Source of the DNA: Rhodospirillaceae bacterium TMED167
Lineage (GTDB): Bacteria; Pseudomonadota; Alphaproteobacteria; Rhodospirillales_A; UBA2165
Length of the DNA: 5,932 nt
Reading direction: 5' to 3'
Assembly (NCBI GenBank): GCA_002170915.1
Contig: NHHQ01000076.1
Location: forward strand, 8,504 to 14,435
Numbering within the stretch: position 1 is the first letter of the stretch; each line of letters begins with the position of its first letter. The position numbers and the translations under genes were made by a program. Shown here piece after piece: positions 1-5,192 of this stretch. The notes under the pieces were generated by a model. That model was given only the letters and a program-made list of their open reading frames with translations. It made no database searches and was not told where the DNA came from.

Positions 1-362
1 TCCTCACACTCCAAGATTTTACTTTCGGGCAAGAGGCGAGAGCCGTCATTGCCGACGATGGAAAAATAGAGGAACAGCGCGCGGCGTTCGGTATGTTCAG
101 AGACAAATGTCCCGAGCCCCTGACGCCGGAACAGCAAATTCTCTGCGACCATGTCGTTGAGCGCTTTGCGCACAGTACCCTGACTGACGTCCAGCTCCGC
201 AGCCAATTGCATTTCGCTCGGCAATGCCTCACCCGGTTTCCAGATATTTTCAATGAGGCGCTGGCGGATGATGTTGTCCACCTGCTGGTAGAGAGTTTGG
301 CCACTGTTTCTCTTGCGCCGGGGTCTGTTTGTATTTGCGGCTAATTTTTTTGGTGATGGCAT
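1..362 (-). CDS. GntR family transcriptional regulator, HutC/UTRA type (C-terminus missing)
   Basis: This is the first 120 residues of a DNA-binding repressor or activator, cut by the left edge. After a basic N-terminal tail (residues 1-20, rich in K and R), residues 23-87 form the GntR winged helix: LYQQVDNIIRQRL, then KPGEALPSE (42-50), the recognition helix around VSQGTVRKAL (59-68), and the wing ending in RRQGLGTFV (79-87). From about residue 93 the pattern RRALFLYFSIVGNDG followed by LPESKIL matches the start of a UTRA ligand-binding domain, so the HutC subfamily is favoured. Family members usually have about 240 residues, so roughly half is missing. The ATG at 362-360 is preceded only by a weak purine stretch. 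The gene diverges from the cupin-dehydrogenase pair across 91 bp, the classic arrangement for a local regulator; its ligand is unknown. The family call is secure, the target inferred. Confidence 0.93.
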   Translation of the reverse strand, partial: MPSPKKLAANTNRPRRKRNSGQTLYQQVDNIIRQRLIENIWKPGEALPSEMQLAAELDVSQGTVRKALNDMVAENLLFRRQGLGTFVSEHTERRALFLYFSIVGNDGSRLLPESKILECE

Positions 363-392
363 TGCTTCACTTTTCAATCTTCTTGCAGCTGT

Positions 393-413
393 AGATGAGA
401 CATTGCCTCGTCT
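393..413. promoter_or_regulatory. Candidate operator: 21-bp near-perfect palindrome
   Basis: The palindrome is centred on T403. Eight of ten symmetric base pairs match: outer arms AGA/TCT, then GAG/CTC and the core CA-T-TG, with mismatches only at 396/410 and 400/406. It lies between the divergent GntR and cupin genes and covers the candidate -35 of the cupin promoter, the expected position for a repressor site. It does not match the common GntR operator patterns I know, so assignment to the neighbouring regulator rests on position and symmetry. Confidence 0.55.
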
Positions 414-430
414 TTTTGATCAAGTACACT
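403..430 (+). promoter_or_regulatory. Candidate sigma70-type promoter for the cupin operon
   Basis: TTGCCT (403-408) and TACACT (425-430) are separated by 16 bp, each matching four of six consensus positions. Transcription would start near 437, leaving the cupin ribosome binding site intact. The -35 sits inside the palindrome at 393-413. An alternative, TATAAA at 433-438 with an upstream TG, would start transcription inside the ribosome binding site and is less attractive. Pattern match only. Confidence 0.3.
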
Positions 431-460
431 GTTATAAAGAAGAAAGGAAAAAAATGTCAG
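431..460 (-). promoter_or_regulatory. Candidate sigma70-type promoter for the GntR regulator
   Basis: On the minus strand CTGACA (460-455) and TATAAC (436-431) are 18 bp apart, each matching five of six consensus positions. Transcription would start near 424, giving an untranslated leader of about 60 nt. The palindrome at 393-413 would lie just downstream of that start, so one bound regulator could affect both divergent genes. The -35 overlaps the first codons of the cupin gene. Not tested beyond pattern match. Confidence 0.35.
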
Positions 461-864
461 AGACAACCATTTTAAAAGTTAATGATCTAAGCGTGCATGC
501 TCGGGGAGACGGTGTGGAGACTATGCTGTTGGCCGCTAAGGATGTTTGTGGTTCCCGCATCACGACCGGGTTTACCAGTTTCCCGCCAGGACGGGAGGTT
601 CCCGTTCACAAGCATAATTGCGATGAACAGGTAACCCTGATTGAAGGGGAAGCCGTGGTCGAAATTGAGGGTAAGACGACGTCAGTCAGCGTGCGTGACA
701 CCACGTATATCGAAGCTGGTACCTGGCACAGGTTCATCAACACGGGCGGGGGCCGGATGACGATCCTCTGGGTGTATGACACAGAAGAAGTGACGCGGAC
801 ATTTCAGCGGTCGGGCAAGACTGTCCAACATCTCTCAGGTGAAGACGTGGTGACGCCCCAGTGA
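454..864 (+). CDS. Small single-domain cupin protein
   Basis: A 136-residue one-domain cupin. Motif 1 runs from G46 to G65 with the metal-binding set H52, H54 and E58 (HKHNCDE). Motif 2 covers Y85-N96 with the fourth ligand H92 (EAGTWHRFIN). All four usual metal ligands are present, so it should bind a divalent metal. Small cupins include isomerases, dioxygenases and non-enzymatic binding proteins, and I cannot choose among them. The ATG at 454 is preferred over in-frame starts back to 313 because AAGGA (444-448) is correctly spaced before it and the upstream extension overlaps the divergent promoter region and has no cupin character. It is first in an operon with the Ldh_2 gene, whose GTG overlaps this stop, implying coupled translation and a shared pathway. 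Confidence 0.88.
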   Translation: MSETTILKVNDLSVHARGDGVETMLLAAKDVCGSRITTGFTSFPPGREVPVHKHNCDEQVTLIEGEAVVEIEGKTTSVSVRDTTYIEAGTWHRFINTGGGRMTILWVYDTEEVTRTFQRSGKTVQHLSGEDVVTPQ

Positions 865-1913
865 GTGGTCCGGACAGGTATTCCAAAGACCAGCTTTCTG
901 CCTTCATTGCGTCGGTTTTTGCGGCCTCCGGTATGCCGGAGGATCATATTGGCGTAATCGCAGATCTGATGGCTGAGGCGGATCTTAATGGCTCGGATGG
1001 GCACGGTATTTTTCGTTTGCCGGGATATGTCCGACGCATCCGTGAAGGTGGCCTGAATCTCACGCCCAACATCCGTGTCGAGAGCGAGAAAAGCGGCATG
1101 GCTCTAGTGAACGGTGACAATGCCCAGGGCCATCTTGTGATGAAATTCTGTGCTGAAAAGGCTATCGAAAAAGCGAAGGAAAGTGGGGTTGCCTGGGTTG
1201 GTTCCAATCATTCCAACCACGCCGGGCCGGCAAACCTCTATGCTAAAATGCCTTTGGCACATGATATGATCGGTCTCTACGTGGCTGTGGGGAATGCCAA
1301 TCATCTACCCCCTTGGGGTGGCACGGATATGCTTTTGTCGACCAATCCCATTGCGGCGGCTGTGCCGGGTTTGGAGGAGCCGCCCATTGTCCTCGATATG
1401 GCGACCACAGTGGCGGCCTATGGAAAAGTAAAGACAGCGGCGCAGCGTGGGGAAGACATGCCGGAAGGCTGGATGATCGACAAACAAGGCCAGCCGCTCA
1501 CCGATCCTACGCAAGCGGAAGACGGGTTCCTTCTGCCCATCGGCGGTCCCAAAGGATACGGTCTGTCACTGCTGTTTGGCTTACTAGCCGGCACGCTCAA
1601 TGGGGCGGCTTGTGGTGAAGATGTAGTGGATTTCAACGCGGATTTTCAAACAGTTACCAATACGGGCCAGTTTATTGTGGCCATCGACCTAGCGGCCTTT
1701 GGTGACGTCAACGGCTTCAAACGACGGGTAGATGGCATGATCCGGGCGATTAAGGCATCTCCGACTTTGCCGGGCTTTGATGAGGTGCTTCTTCCGGGGG
1801 AGGCATCGCGGAAAAAGCGCAAGGACCACGAAGCCAATGGCATCCCCCTGCCAGCGGCGCTGGTAAAAGCTCTGAATGGGTTGGCGGTAGATGTGGGAGT
1901 TGAGCCGCTCTGA
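861..1913 (+). CDS. Ldh_2 (malate/L-lactate/ureidoglycolate dehydrogenase) family oxidoreductase
   Basis: A 350-residue, apparently full-length member of the Ldh_2 family of NAD(P)-dependent 2-oxoacid/2-hydroxyacid or imine oxidoreductases, which have a non-Rossmann fold. Landmarks are DGHGIFRLPGY (46-56, family form DSHGxxRLxxY), SNHSNHAG (115-122, with H120 at the usual catalytic position), the cofactor-loop segment STNPIAAAVP (160-169), LDMATTVAAYGKV (178-190), PEGWMID (201-207) and GGPKGYGLSLL (228-238). Characterised relatives act on malate, ureidoglycolate, diketogulonate, sulfolactate or cyclic imino acids, and the substrate cannot be told here. The GTG start at 861 overlaps the cupin stop (GTGA), and the N-terminus from it is of normal family length; the next ATG would remove 24 residues of helix. 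S-to-G at residue 47 and F-to-A at 121 depart from what I recall as the family pattern. Probably cytoplasmic. Confidence 0.92.
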   Translation: MSGPDRYSKDQLSAFIASVFAASGMPEDHIGVIADLMAEADLNGSDGHGIFRLPGYVRRIREGGLNLTPNIRVESEKSGMALVNGDNAQGHLVMKFCAEKAIEKAKESGVAWVGSNHSNHAGPANLYAKMPLAHDMIGLYVAVGNANHLPPWGGTDMLLSTNPIAAAVPGLEEPPIVLDMATTVAAYGKVKTAAQRGEDMPEGWMIDKQGQPLTDPTQAEDGFLLPIGGPKGYGLSLLFGLLAGTLNGAACGEDVVDFNADFQTVTNTGQFIVAIDLAAFGDVNGFKRRVDGMIRAIKASPTLPGFDEVLLPGEASRKKRKDHEANGIPLPAALVKALNGLAVDVGVEPL

Positions 1914-1956
1914 CCTCCGGATCAGATGATGGGGAGGACAGATCCTCTACCGGAGG
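1914..1956. repeat. Inverted repeat just after the dehydrogenase stop codon
   Basis: CCTCCGG (1914-1920) and CCGGAGG (1950-1956) are perfect 7-bp complements starting immediately after the TGA. An alternative inner pairing uses GGATC (1919-1923) and GATCC (1941-1945). The loop is long (29 nt) and no T-run follows, so this is at best a weak transcript-end structure for the cupin-dehydrogenase operon. Confidence 0.3.
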
Positions 1957-1982
1957 AGGAGCTCATGCTAAAAGGCAGCTAA

Positions 1983-2015
1983 AGAGGGGCTTGCCTATGC
2001 TCTCCCCGCCCCTCT
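1983..2015. terminator. Possible terminator hairpin between convergent genes
   Basis: AGAGGGGC (1983-1990) pairs perfectly with GCCCCTCT (2008-2015), an 8-bp GC-rich stem around a 17-nt loop. It lies between the plus-strand dehydrogenase and the minus-strand Gfo/Idh/MocA gene, where a shared terminator is expected. Read on the minus strand the stem is followed by only a short T-run, and on the plus strand by A residues, so it is not a textbook intrinsic terminator. The rest of the 165-bp convergent gap shows no gene. Confidence 0.35.
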
Positions 2016-2078
2016 AAAACCTCTCCCTCTTTATTGAGCATCTACATCAGTACCGCTACTTGTCGTGTTTGGTGTTTT

Positions 2079-3200
2079 CTAATCCTCATAAAACTCTTCG
2101 GGATCAATGGGCAGTGAAATCTCTCTGCCGAGTTTGGCCGAGCGGTCCATGGCCATGGTGTGGAGGAGATTGGCATGACCTTCTGCTGCCGAGGCATGCG
2201 GCGTGGGCACGCCCATCATGATACGGGAGAACCAACCGAGGGTCTCCTCCCGCATGGGGCCATGGAGCTGGTCATTCCAGAGATCACCCGGCGGGTAAGA
2301 AGTCATAAAATCTACGTGTCGGGGCGGCGCTTTATACCCGCCCGAGACATAGCCGCCGCCAATTTCTTGGGTTGTGGCGAGGACGGTATCCCTGTGCGTA
2401 TCTTCGATATCGATCACACCATCGGTGCCGACGATACCAATTTCGAGGCCATAGACTGAGCCCGGCCAGATTTCTGGCAGGGCCCAGCATATATTCATGG
2501 AGAACAGCGTGCCATCCTCGAAGGTGAAAATTCCAAAAGTGGAATCCTTCGTGCCCCACTCGTTTAACACTTTGTCCACCGACCGGGCGAAAACGGATAC
2601 AGGTTTCTTGCCTTCCAGCAGCCACATGGACATGTCTAGCGAATGGGTGCCTGAGACCACCATGGGAGTTAAATTATGTCGGGCATTGGTCTTGTTGATG
2701 GTCGCGATTGGAACCATGCGGTTCATAAAGGCTCGTGTGGTTACGGTGTGGACATCGCCGATTTGGCCCGTTTGTAACCGCTCTTTTACGGTGAGGAAGC
2801 GGCGCCTGAATCGCTGGGTGTACCCGACACACGCATCCAGGCCAGCGTCCGTAATTGCTTTTAGGATCTGTGCAGACTCCCTGGCCTCCGTGGCGAGCGG
2901 TTTCTCGATAAACAGTTTATGCCCACGTTCCACGGACAGGAGGGTGGGTTCCGTATGTTTGTTTTCATCGGTAATGATCATTACCGCGTTGACTTCCGGT
3001 CGTTTGATTAGCTCATTGAAATCGTTGGTATAGAAATCGGCGTTGGTGTCTTCGGCCAGTTGCTTGCCCAACACGTCATTAATATCGCAGAGCCCAAGCC
3101 ATTTGACGCCGGGATATTCCCGCGCGAATTTTGCCCGGATACGGCCGATGGTGCCGCAACCCACTATGGCCAAGCCTATTTCGTCTACTGTGTCTGTCAT
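2079..3200 (-). CDS. Gfo/Idh/MocA family NAD(P)-dependent oxidoreductase
   Basis: A 373-residue protein with the two-domain layout of the family. The N-terminal Rossmann fold shows IVGCGTIGR (12-20, GxGxxG), the acidic residue D39 at the end of strand two (favouring NAD over NADP), and IEKPLA (98-103) with the conserved EKP lysine K100. VGYTQRFRRRF (125-135) opens the C-terminal domain, and GTHSLDMSMWLL (184-195) supplies the H186/D189 pair seen near the family active site. Length is typical and no disruption is visible. Members oxidise or reduce sugars, inositols, diol acids and other cyclic polyols; the substrate here is open. The ATG at 3200 is supported by a purine-rich GGGACGACGG stretch upstream and the normal N-terminal strand. 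It lies 75 bp downstream of the HxlR gene on the same strand with no clear promoter between, so co-transcription is likely. Confidence 0.93.
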   Translation of the reverse strand: MTDTVDEIGLAIVGCGTIGRIRAKFAREYPGVKWLGLCDINDVLGKQLAEDTNADFYTNDFNELIKRPEVNAVMIITDENKHTEPTLLSVERGHKLFIEKPLATEARESAQILKAITDAGLDACVGYTQRFRRRFLTVKERLQTGQIGDVHTVTTRAFMNRMVPIATINKTNARHNLTPMVVSGTHSLDMSMWLLEGKKPVSVFARSVDKVLNEWGTKDSTFGIFTFEDGTLFSMNICWALPEIWPGSVYGLEIGIVGTDGVIDIEDTHRDTVLATTQEIGGGYVSGGYKAPPRHVDFMTSYPPGDLWNDQLHGPMREETLGWFSRIMMGVPTPHASAAEGHANLLHTMAMDRSAKLGREISLPIDPEEFYED

Positions 3201-3275
3201 ATTTCCGTCGTCCCTAATGTGTTTCGTGTTGGTTCATGAGGTCTGTTATGCTGTTACTGATTTGGCGTCGTCGTT

Positions 3276-3692
3276 TCAAAGGATACCATCCTTTTCCGCC
3301 ACTTCTCGTTCTCTGAAGGTTTCTATGGCGTCCTCCACCCGGGCATTATTGTCCATGGCCCAATCTCTGAGCGCATTCAAGGCCACCACCAGGGTGTCGC
3401 CTAATTCGGTAAGGCTGTATTCGACCTTGGGTGGAATAACTGGATAAACGGCCCGCGACACCAAGCCGTAGCTCTCTAATTCGCGCAGCGTCTGGGTGAG
3501 GACTTTGGCAGAAATATTGCCAATTTCGCGGCGAAGTTCCGATGGCCGGAGCGTGCGCCCGTTCAATCGACGAATGACGACGACATTCCACTTATTGGAG
3601 AGACGGCCAAGCATTTTTTGGAAAGGTCGGGACTCTTCGAGCGCTCTGATCTTTTCCGGCGGCAGGTGCCTATATTCAGGAATGGTTCTCAT
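3276..3692 (-). CDS. HxlR family (DUF24) winged-helix transcriptional regulator
   Basis: A 138-residue MarR-like winged-helix protein. Family signatures in order are FQKMLGRLSNKWNVVVIRRL (24-43, the L-x-x-KW region), RPSELRREIGNISAKVLTQ (49-67), TLRELESYGLVSRAVYP (68-84), PPKVEYSLTELG (87-98) and LRDW (108-111). The ATG at 3692 is chosen over a TTG at 3701; neither has a good ribosome binding site. Most family members have a cysteine just before the KW helix, used for redox or electrophile sensing in B. subtilis HypR and YodB. Here that stretch reads SRPFQKML and the protein contains no cysteine, so thiol sensing is excluded. It is transcribed toward the Gfo/Idh/MocA gene and away from the importer. 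It probably regulates its own promoter and either or both neighbours, by inference from position. Confidence 0.92.
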   Translation of the reverse strand: MRTIPEYRHLPPEKIRALEESRPFQKMLGRLSNKWNVVVIRRLNGRTLRPSELRREIGNISAKVLTQTLRELESYGLVSRAVYPVIPPKVEYSLTELGDTLVVALNALRDWAMDNNARVEDAIETFREREVAEKDGIL

Positions 3693-3762
3693 TAGGTACA
3701 AATTGTTGAAGTCGCAGGCTGACAGAAAGTTTCTTTCCTCTCACCTAGAAACGACTTCCTTT

Positions 3763-3824
3763 TATCACCTTAGTTACCGACGTGTACATACTTTATGTTC
3801 TTGGTAGTACGCGTTAAGGTGATA
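3763..3824. repeat. Spaced perfect inverted repeat, candidate paired operator
   Basis: TATCACCTTA (3763-3772) and TAAGGTGATA (3815-3824) are exact 10-bp complements whose centres are 52 bp apart, about five helical turns. They bracket the candidate HxlR promoter. Arm identity and spacing suggest two copies of a regulator half-site in opposite orientation, possibly with looping; the protein that binds is unknown. Confidence 0.5.
3790..3817 (-). promoter_or_regulatory. Candidate promoter for the HxlR gene
   Basis: On the minus strand TTAACG (3817-3812) and TAAAGT (3795-3790) are 16 bp apart, each matching four of six consensus positions. Transcription would start near 3783, about 90 nt before the ATG. 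One arm of the 3763-3824 inverted repeat touches the -35 and the other lies about 11-20 nt downstream of the start, a geometry suited to autoregulation. Weak matches, so tentative. Confidence 0.25.
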
Positions 3825-3843
3825 TCGTCGTGTTGTGACCTCT

Positions 3844-3883
3844 ATCGAAATGCAATGACATGATCGAAATGCAATGACATGAT
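3844..3883. repeat. Perfect tandem duplication of a 19-bp unit
   Basis: The unit ATCGAAATGCAATGACATG occurs at 3844-3862 and immediately again at 3863-3881 without a mismatch; the periodicity ends after AT at 3883. Looser relatives follow at 3930-3948 (shared core TCGA-x-A-x-GCAA) and 3965-3975 (ATCGAAA, then CAAT). It lies about 200 bp upstream of the importer start and 150 bp upstream of HxlR. It may be a duplicated regulator binding site or a recent slippage duplication. Confidence 0.85.
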
Positions 3884-3942
3884 GAAAAAGAAGACGGTAA
3901 GATCAGTCAGTAAAAATCAAAAGATCACTGTCGAGAAGCAAG

Positions 3943-3960
3943 GGTGACCTTTTGGTCTCC
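3943..3960. repeat. Imperfect palindrome in the importer upstream region
   Basis: GGTGACC-TTTT-GGTCTCC forms a 7-bp inverted repeat with one T/T mismatch around a TTTT centre. No T-run follows, so it is not a terminator. It could be an operator for the importer promoter or a small leader hairpin if transcription starts upstream. Confidence 0.35.
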
Positions 3961-4069
3961 TACTATCGAAACAATAATAACCGACCGCTTGAAGATGATA
4001 GTTGCCACGCTAATGTGACGTTCGACTTGTTGCGGTTGTGTATCCTTAGACTTCTTGAGTAGACCATAT

Positions 4070-4075
4070 GGGAGG
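4070..4075 (+). promoter_or_regulatory. Strong ribosome binding site of the binding-protein gene
   Basis: GGGAGG lies 6 nt before the ATG at 4082. It is the strongest Shine-Dalgarno match of any gene in the window and fixes this start, in keeping with the high expression usual for periplasmic binding proteins. Confidence 0.85.
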
Positions 4076-4081
4076 TATTAA

Positions 4082-5098
4082 ATGCTCAATATAACCAAAA
4101 CCATGATCACAGCTCTCGTGGCGGCGCCGTTGGTGGCAGCTGGCTCGATGGTGAACGCCCAGACCGTGAATGTTGGCGCGGCCGCGAATGTCGGTGGTAT
4201 GATCGTCTTCGTCGCACAAGCTAAAGGATTTTTTGCGGCCAATGGCATTGATGCAAAGGTCGTTCTGCGGAACACGGGCGGCGCTTTGACAAAATCTCTT
4301 CGTGCTGGCGAAATGGATTATGCACCGGCAGCTTTCACGAACCTGCCTGCCGCGCTTGAACGCGGTCTGAACCTGCGTGGGTTTGTAGGCTACACGGGTG
4401 GTTCGTTCCTCAAGCCCACCAGCGATAATTTTGTTGGCATTGCAGCGCGCGCTGGTACCGGTATTAAATCCATCCAGGATCTGCGCGGAAAAAAAGTTGG
4501 CGTGACCTTCGCCAGCACCGGTGATCTCTATCTTCGGACGGTTCTTGAAAAGAACGGTATTAAAACCCGCGACTACAAACGTATCAATACTCGGCCACCG
4601 AGCCTTGTATCAGTGCTCGACACGGGCGGCGTTGATGCAATTGTAGCGTGGGAACCGAACCTGACCCGGGCTCTTGATAAAATCAAGGGCTCTCAGTTGG
4701 TGCTTCGCGGCGGAGACTATGTTTGTTTCTGTGCTGGCCTGCACGGTTCTCCTGAAAAAGTTTATGGTGATCGTAAAAAAACGCAGGGTGTGGTTGATGC
4801 TATGGCGCAATCCGCGGCGTACATTCGGGACATGAAAAACCGGGATGAAGTGGCTCAAATTGGCGCCCGCTTCCTTCGCGGCGTGTCCACTGATCTCATT
4901 AAACGTACTATGCCGAACATTGTTTATGATGTCCGCATGGGCGAGAATACCAAAAAGGCTTTCAATTTCTCTGTTAAGCAGTTGATTGCTCAGAAGAAGA
5001 TGAAAAAACCTTTTGATCCGGATAAATATTTTGATTTCTCTTTCATCACCAAAACGATGAAAGATCACCCGGAATGGTTCGCTGACCTTAAAAAATAA
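4082..5098 (+). CDS. ABC importer periplasmic substrate-binding protein, NMT1/THI5/SsuA-like (NitT/TauT type)
   Basis: A 338-residue exported solute-binding protein. Residues 1-26 are a Sec signal peptide (a lysine at 6, hydrophobic core 8-21, probable cleavage after VNA at 24-26). The mature part opens with a beta strand and FVAQAKGFFAANGIDAKVVL (43-62), the family pattern for a substrate turned to capture by the first lobe. SLRAGEMDYAPAAFTNLPAAL (72-92), IQDLRGKKVGVTFASTGDLY (131-150) and VLDTGGVDAIVAWEPN (178-193) follow the nitrate/taurine/sulfonate/HMP-binding layout. There is no lipobox. The only cysteines are C215 and C217 in YVCFCAG. Relatives bind sulfonates, nitrate, bicarbonate, pyrimidines, aromatic acids or flavin precursors, and I cannot name the ligand. 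The ATPase gene follows after 94 bp, so it is the first gene of an importer operon. Family confidence is high, ligand unknown. Confidence 0.92.
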   Translation: MLNITKTMITALVAAPLVAAGSMVNAQTVNVGAAANVGGMIVFVAQAKGFFAANGIDAKVVLRNTGGALTKSLRAGEMDYAPAAFTNLPAALERGLNLRGFVGYTGGSFLKPTSDNFVGIAARAGTGIKSIQDLRGKKVGVTFASTGDLYLRTVLEKNGIKTRDYKRINTRPPSLVSVLDTGGVDAIVAWEPNLTRALDKIKGSQLVLRGGDYVCFCAGLHGSPEKVYGDRKKTQGVVDAMAQSAAYIRDMKNRDEVAQIGARFLRGVSTDLIKRTMPNIVYDVRMGENTKKAFNFSVKQLIAQKKMKKPFDPDKYFDFSFITKTMKDHPEWFADLKK

Positions 5099-5124
5099 GT
5101 TCAAGCGACCCATGTAGCTTGGAG

Positions 5125-5156
5125 CTGGCGGGCGTGGCGGCTGTCCCGTCCGCCAG
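5125..5156 (+). other. Intercistronic hairpin between binding-protein and ATPase genes
   Basis: CTGGCGGGCG (5125-5134) pairs with CGTCCGCCAG (5147-5156): ten pairs including one G-U, around a 12-nt GC-rich loop. It starts 26 nt after the binding-protein stop. No T-run follows, so full termination is unlikely. Hairpins in this place commonly protect the upstream message from 3' exonucleases and so raise the amount of binding protein relative to ATPase and permease; that role is inferred from position. Confidence 0.6.
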
Positions 5157-5192
5157 TAACAACACTACCCAACTCAAAATAATGAGCCGACC

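Larger units (their letters stand above)
3693..4081. other. Gene-free divergent regulatory region between HxlR and the importer operon
   Basis: These 389 bp hold no credible coding region; open frames on either strand lack ribosome binding sites and family features. The stretch is AT-richer than the flanking genes and has a cluster of repeated motifs, described separately: a spaced inverted repeat (3763-3824), a tandem 19-bp repeat (3844-3881) and an imperfect palindrome (3943-3960). No strong promoter is visible for the importer. The best pattern, TTGAAG (3989-3994) with TAATGT (4011-4016), is poor, so an activator-dependent promoter is plausible. Confidence 0.6.

Noticed and set aside
93..344. 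Plus-strand open frame of 83 codons
   Set aside because: It is the antisense of the GntR DNA-binding domain, which has clear family motifs on the minus strand.
313..453. In-frame N-terminal extension of the cupin back to 313
   Set aside because: It overlaps the start of the divergent GntR gene and its promoter region, has no ribosome binding site and no cupin features; the ATG at 454 has a well placed AAGGA.
2497..3033. Long plus-strand open frame of 178 codons
   Set aside because: It lies entirely antisense to the Gfo/Idh/MocA gene, which carries GxGxxG and EKP motifs; the translated frame has no recognisable domain.
3763..3824. Inverted repeat pair as ends of a miniature transposable element
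   Set aside because: The element would be only 62 bp, and no flanking target duplication is visible on comparing the bases next to both arms.
3844..3883. Tandem 19-bp repeat as a CRISPR fragment
   Set aside because: The copies are head to tail with no spacer, there are only two, and no cas genes are present.
3943..3960. Palindrome as an intrinsic terminator
   Set aside because: The stem has a mismatch, is short, and no T-run follows on either strand.
3693..4081. Riboswitch or other structured leader upstream of the importer, such as a TPP element given the THI5-like family
   Set aside because: I found no recognisable conserved riboswitch core sequence there, and the visible repeats look like protein binding sites.
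4610..5113. Minus-strand open frame of 167 codons
   Set aside because: It is antisense to the binding-protein gene and has no domain features or ribosome binding site; the plus-strand product is clearly a real exported protein.
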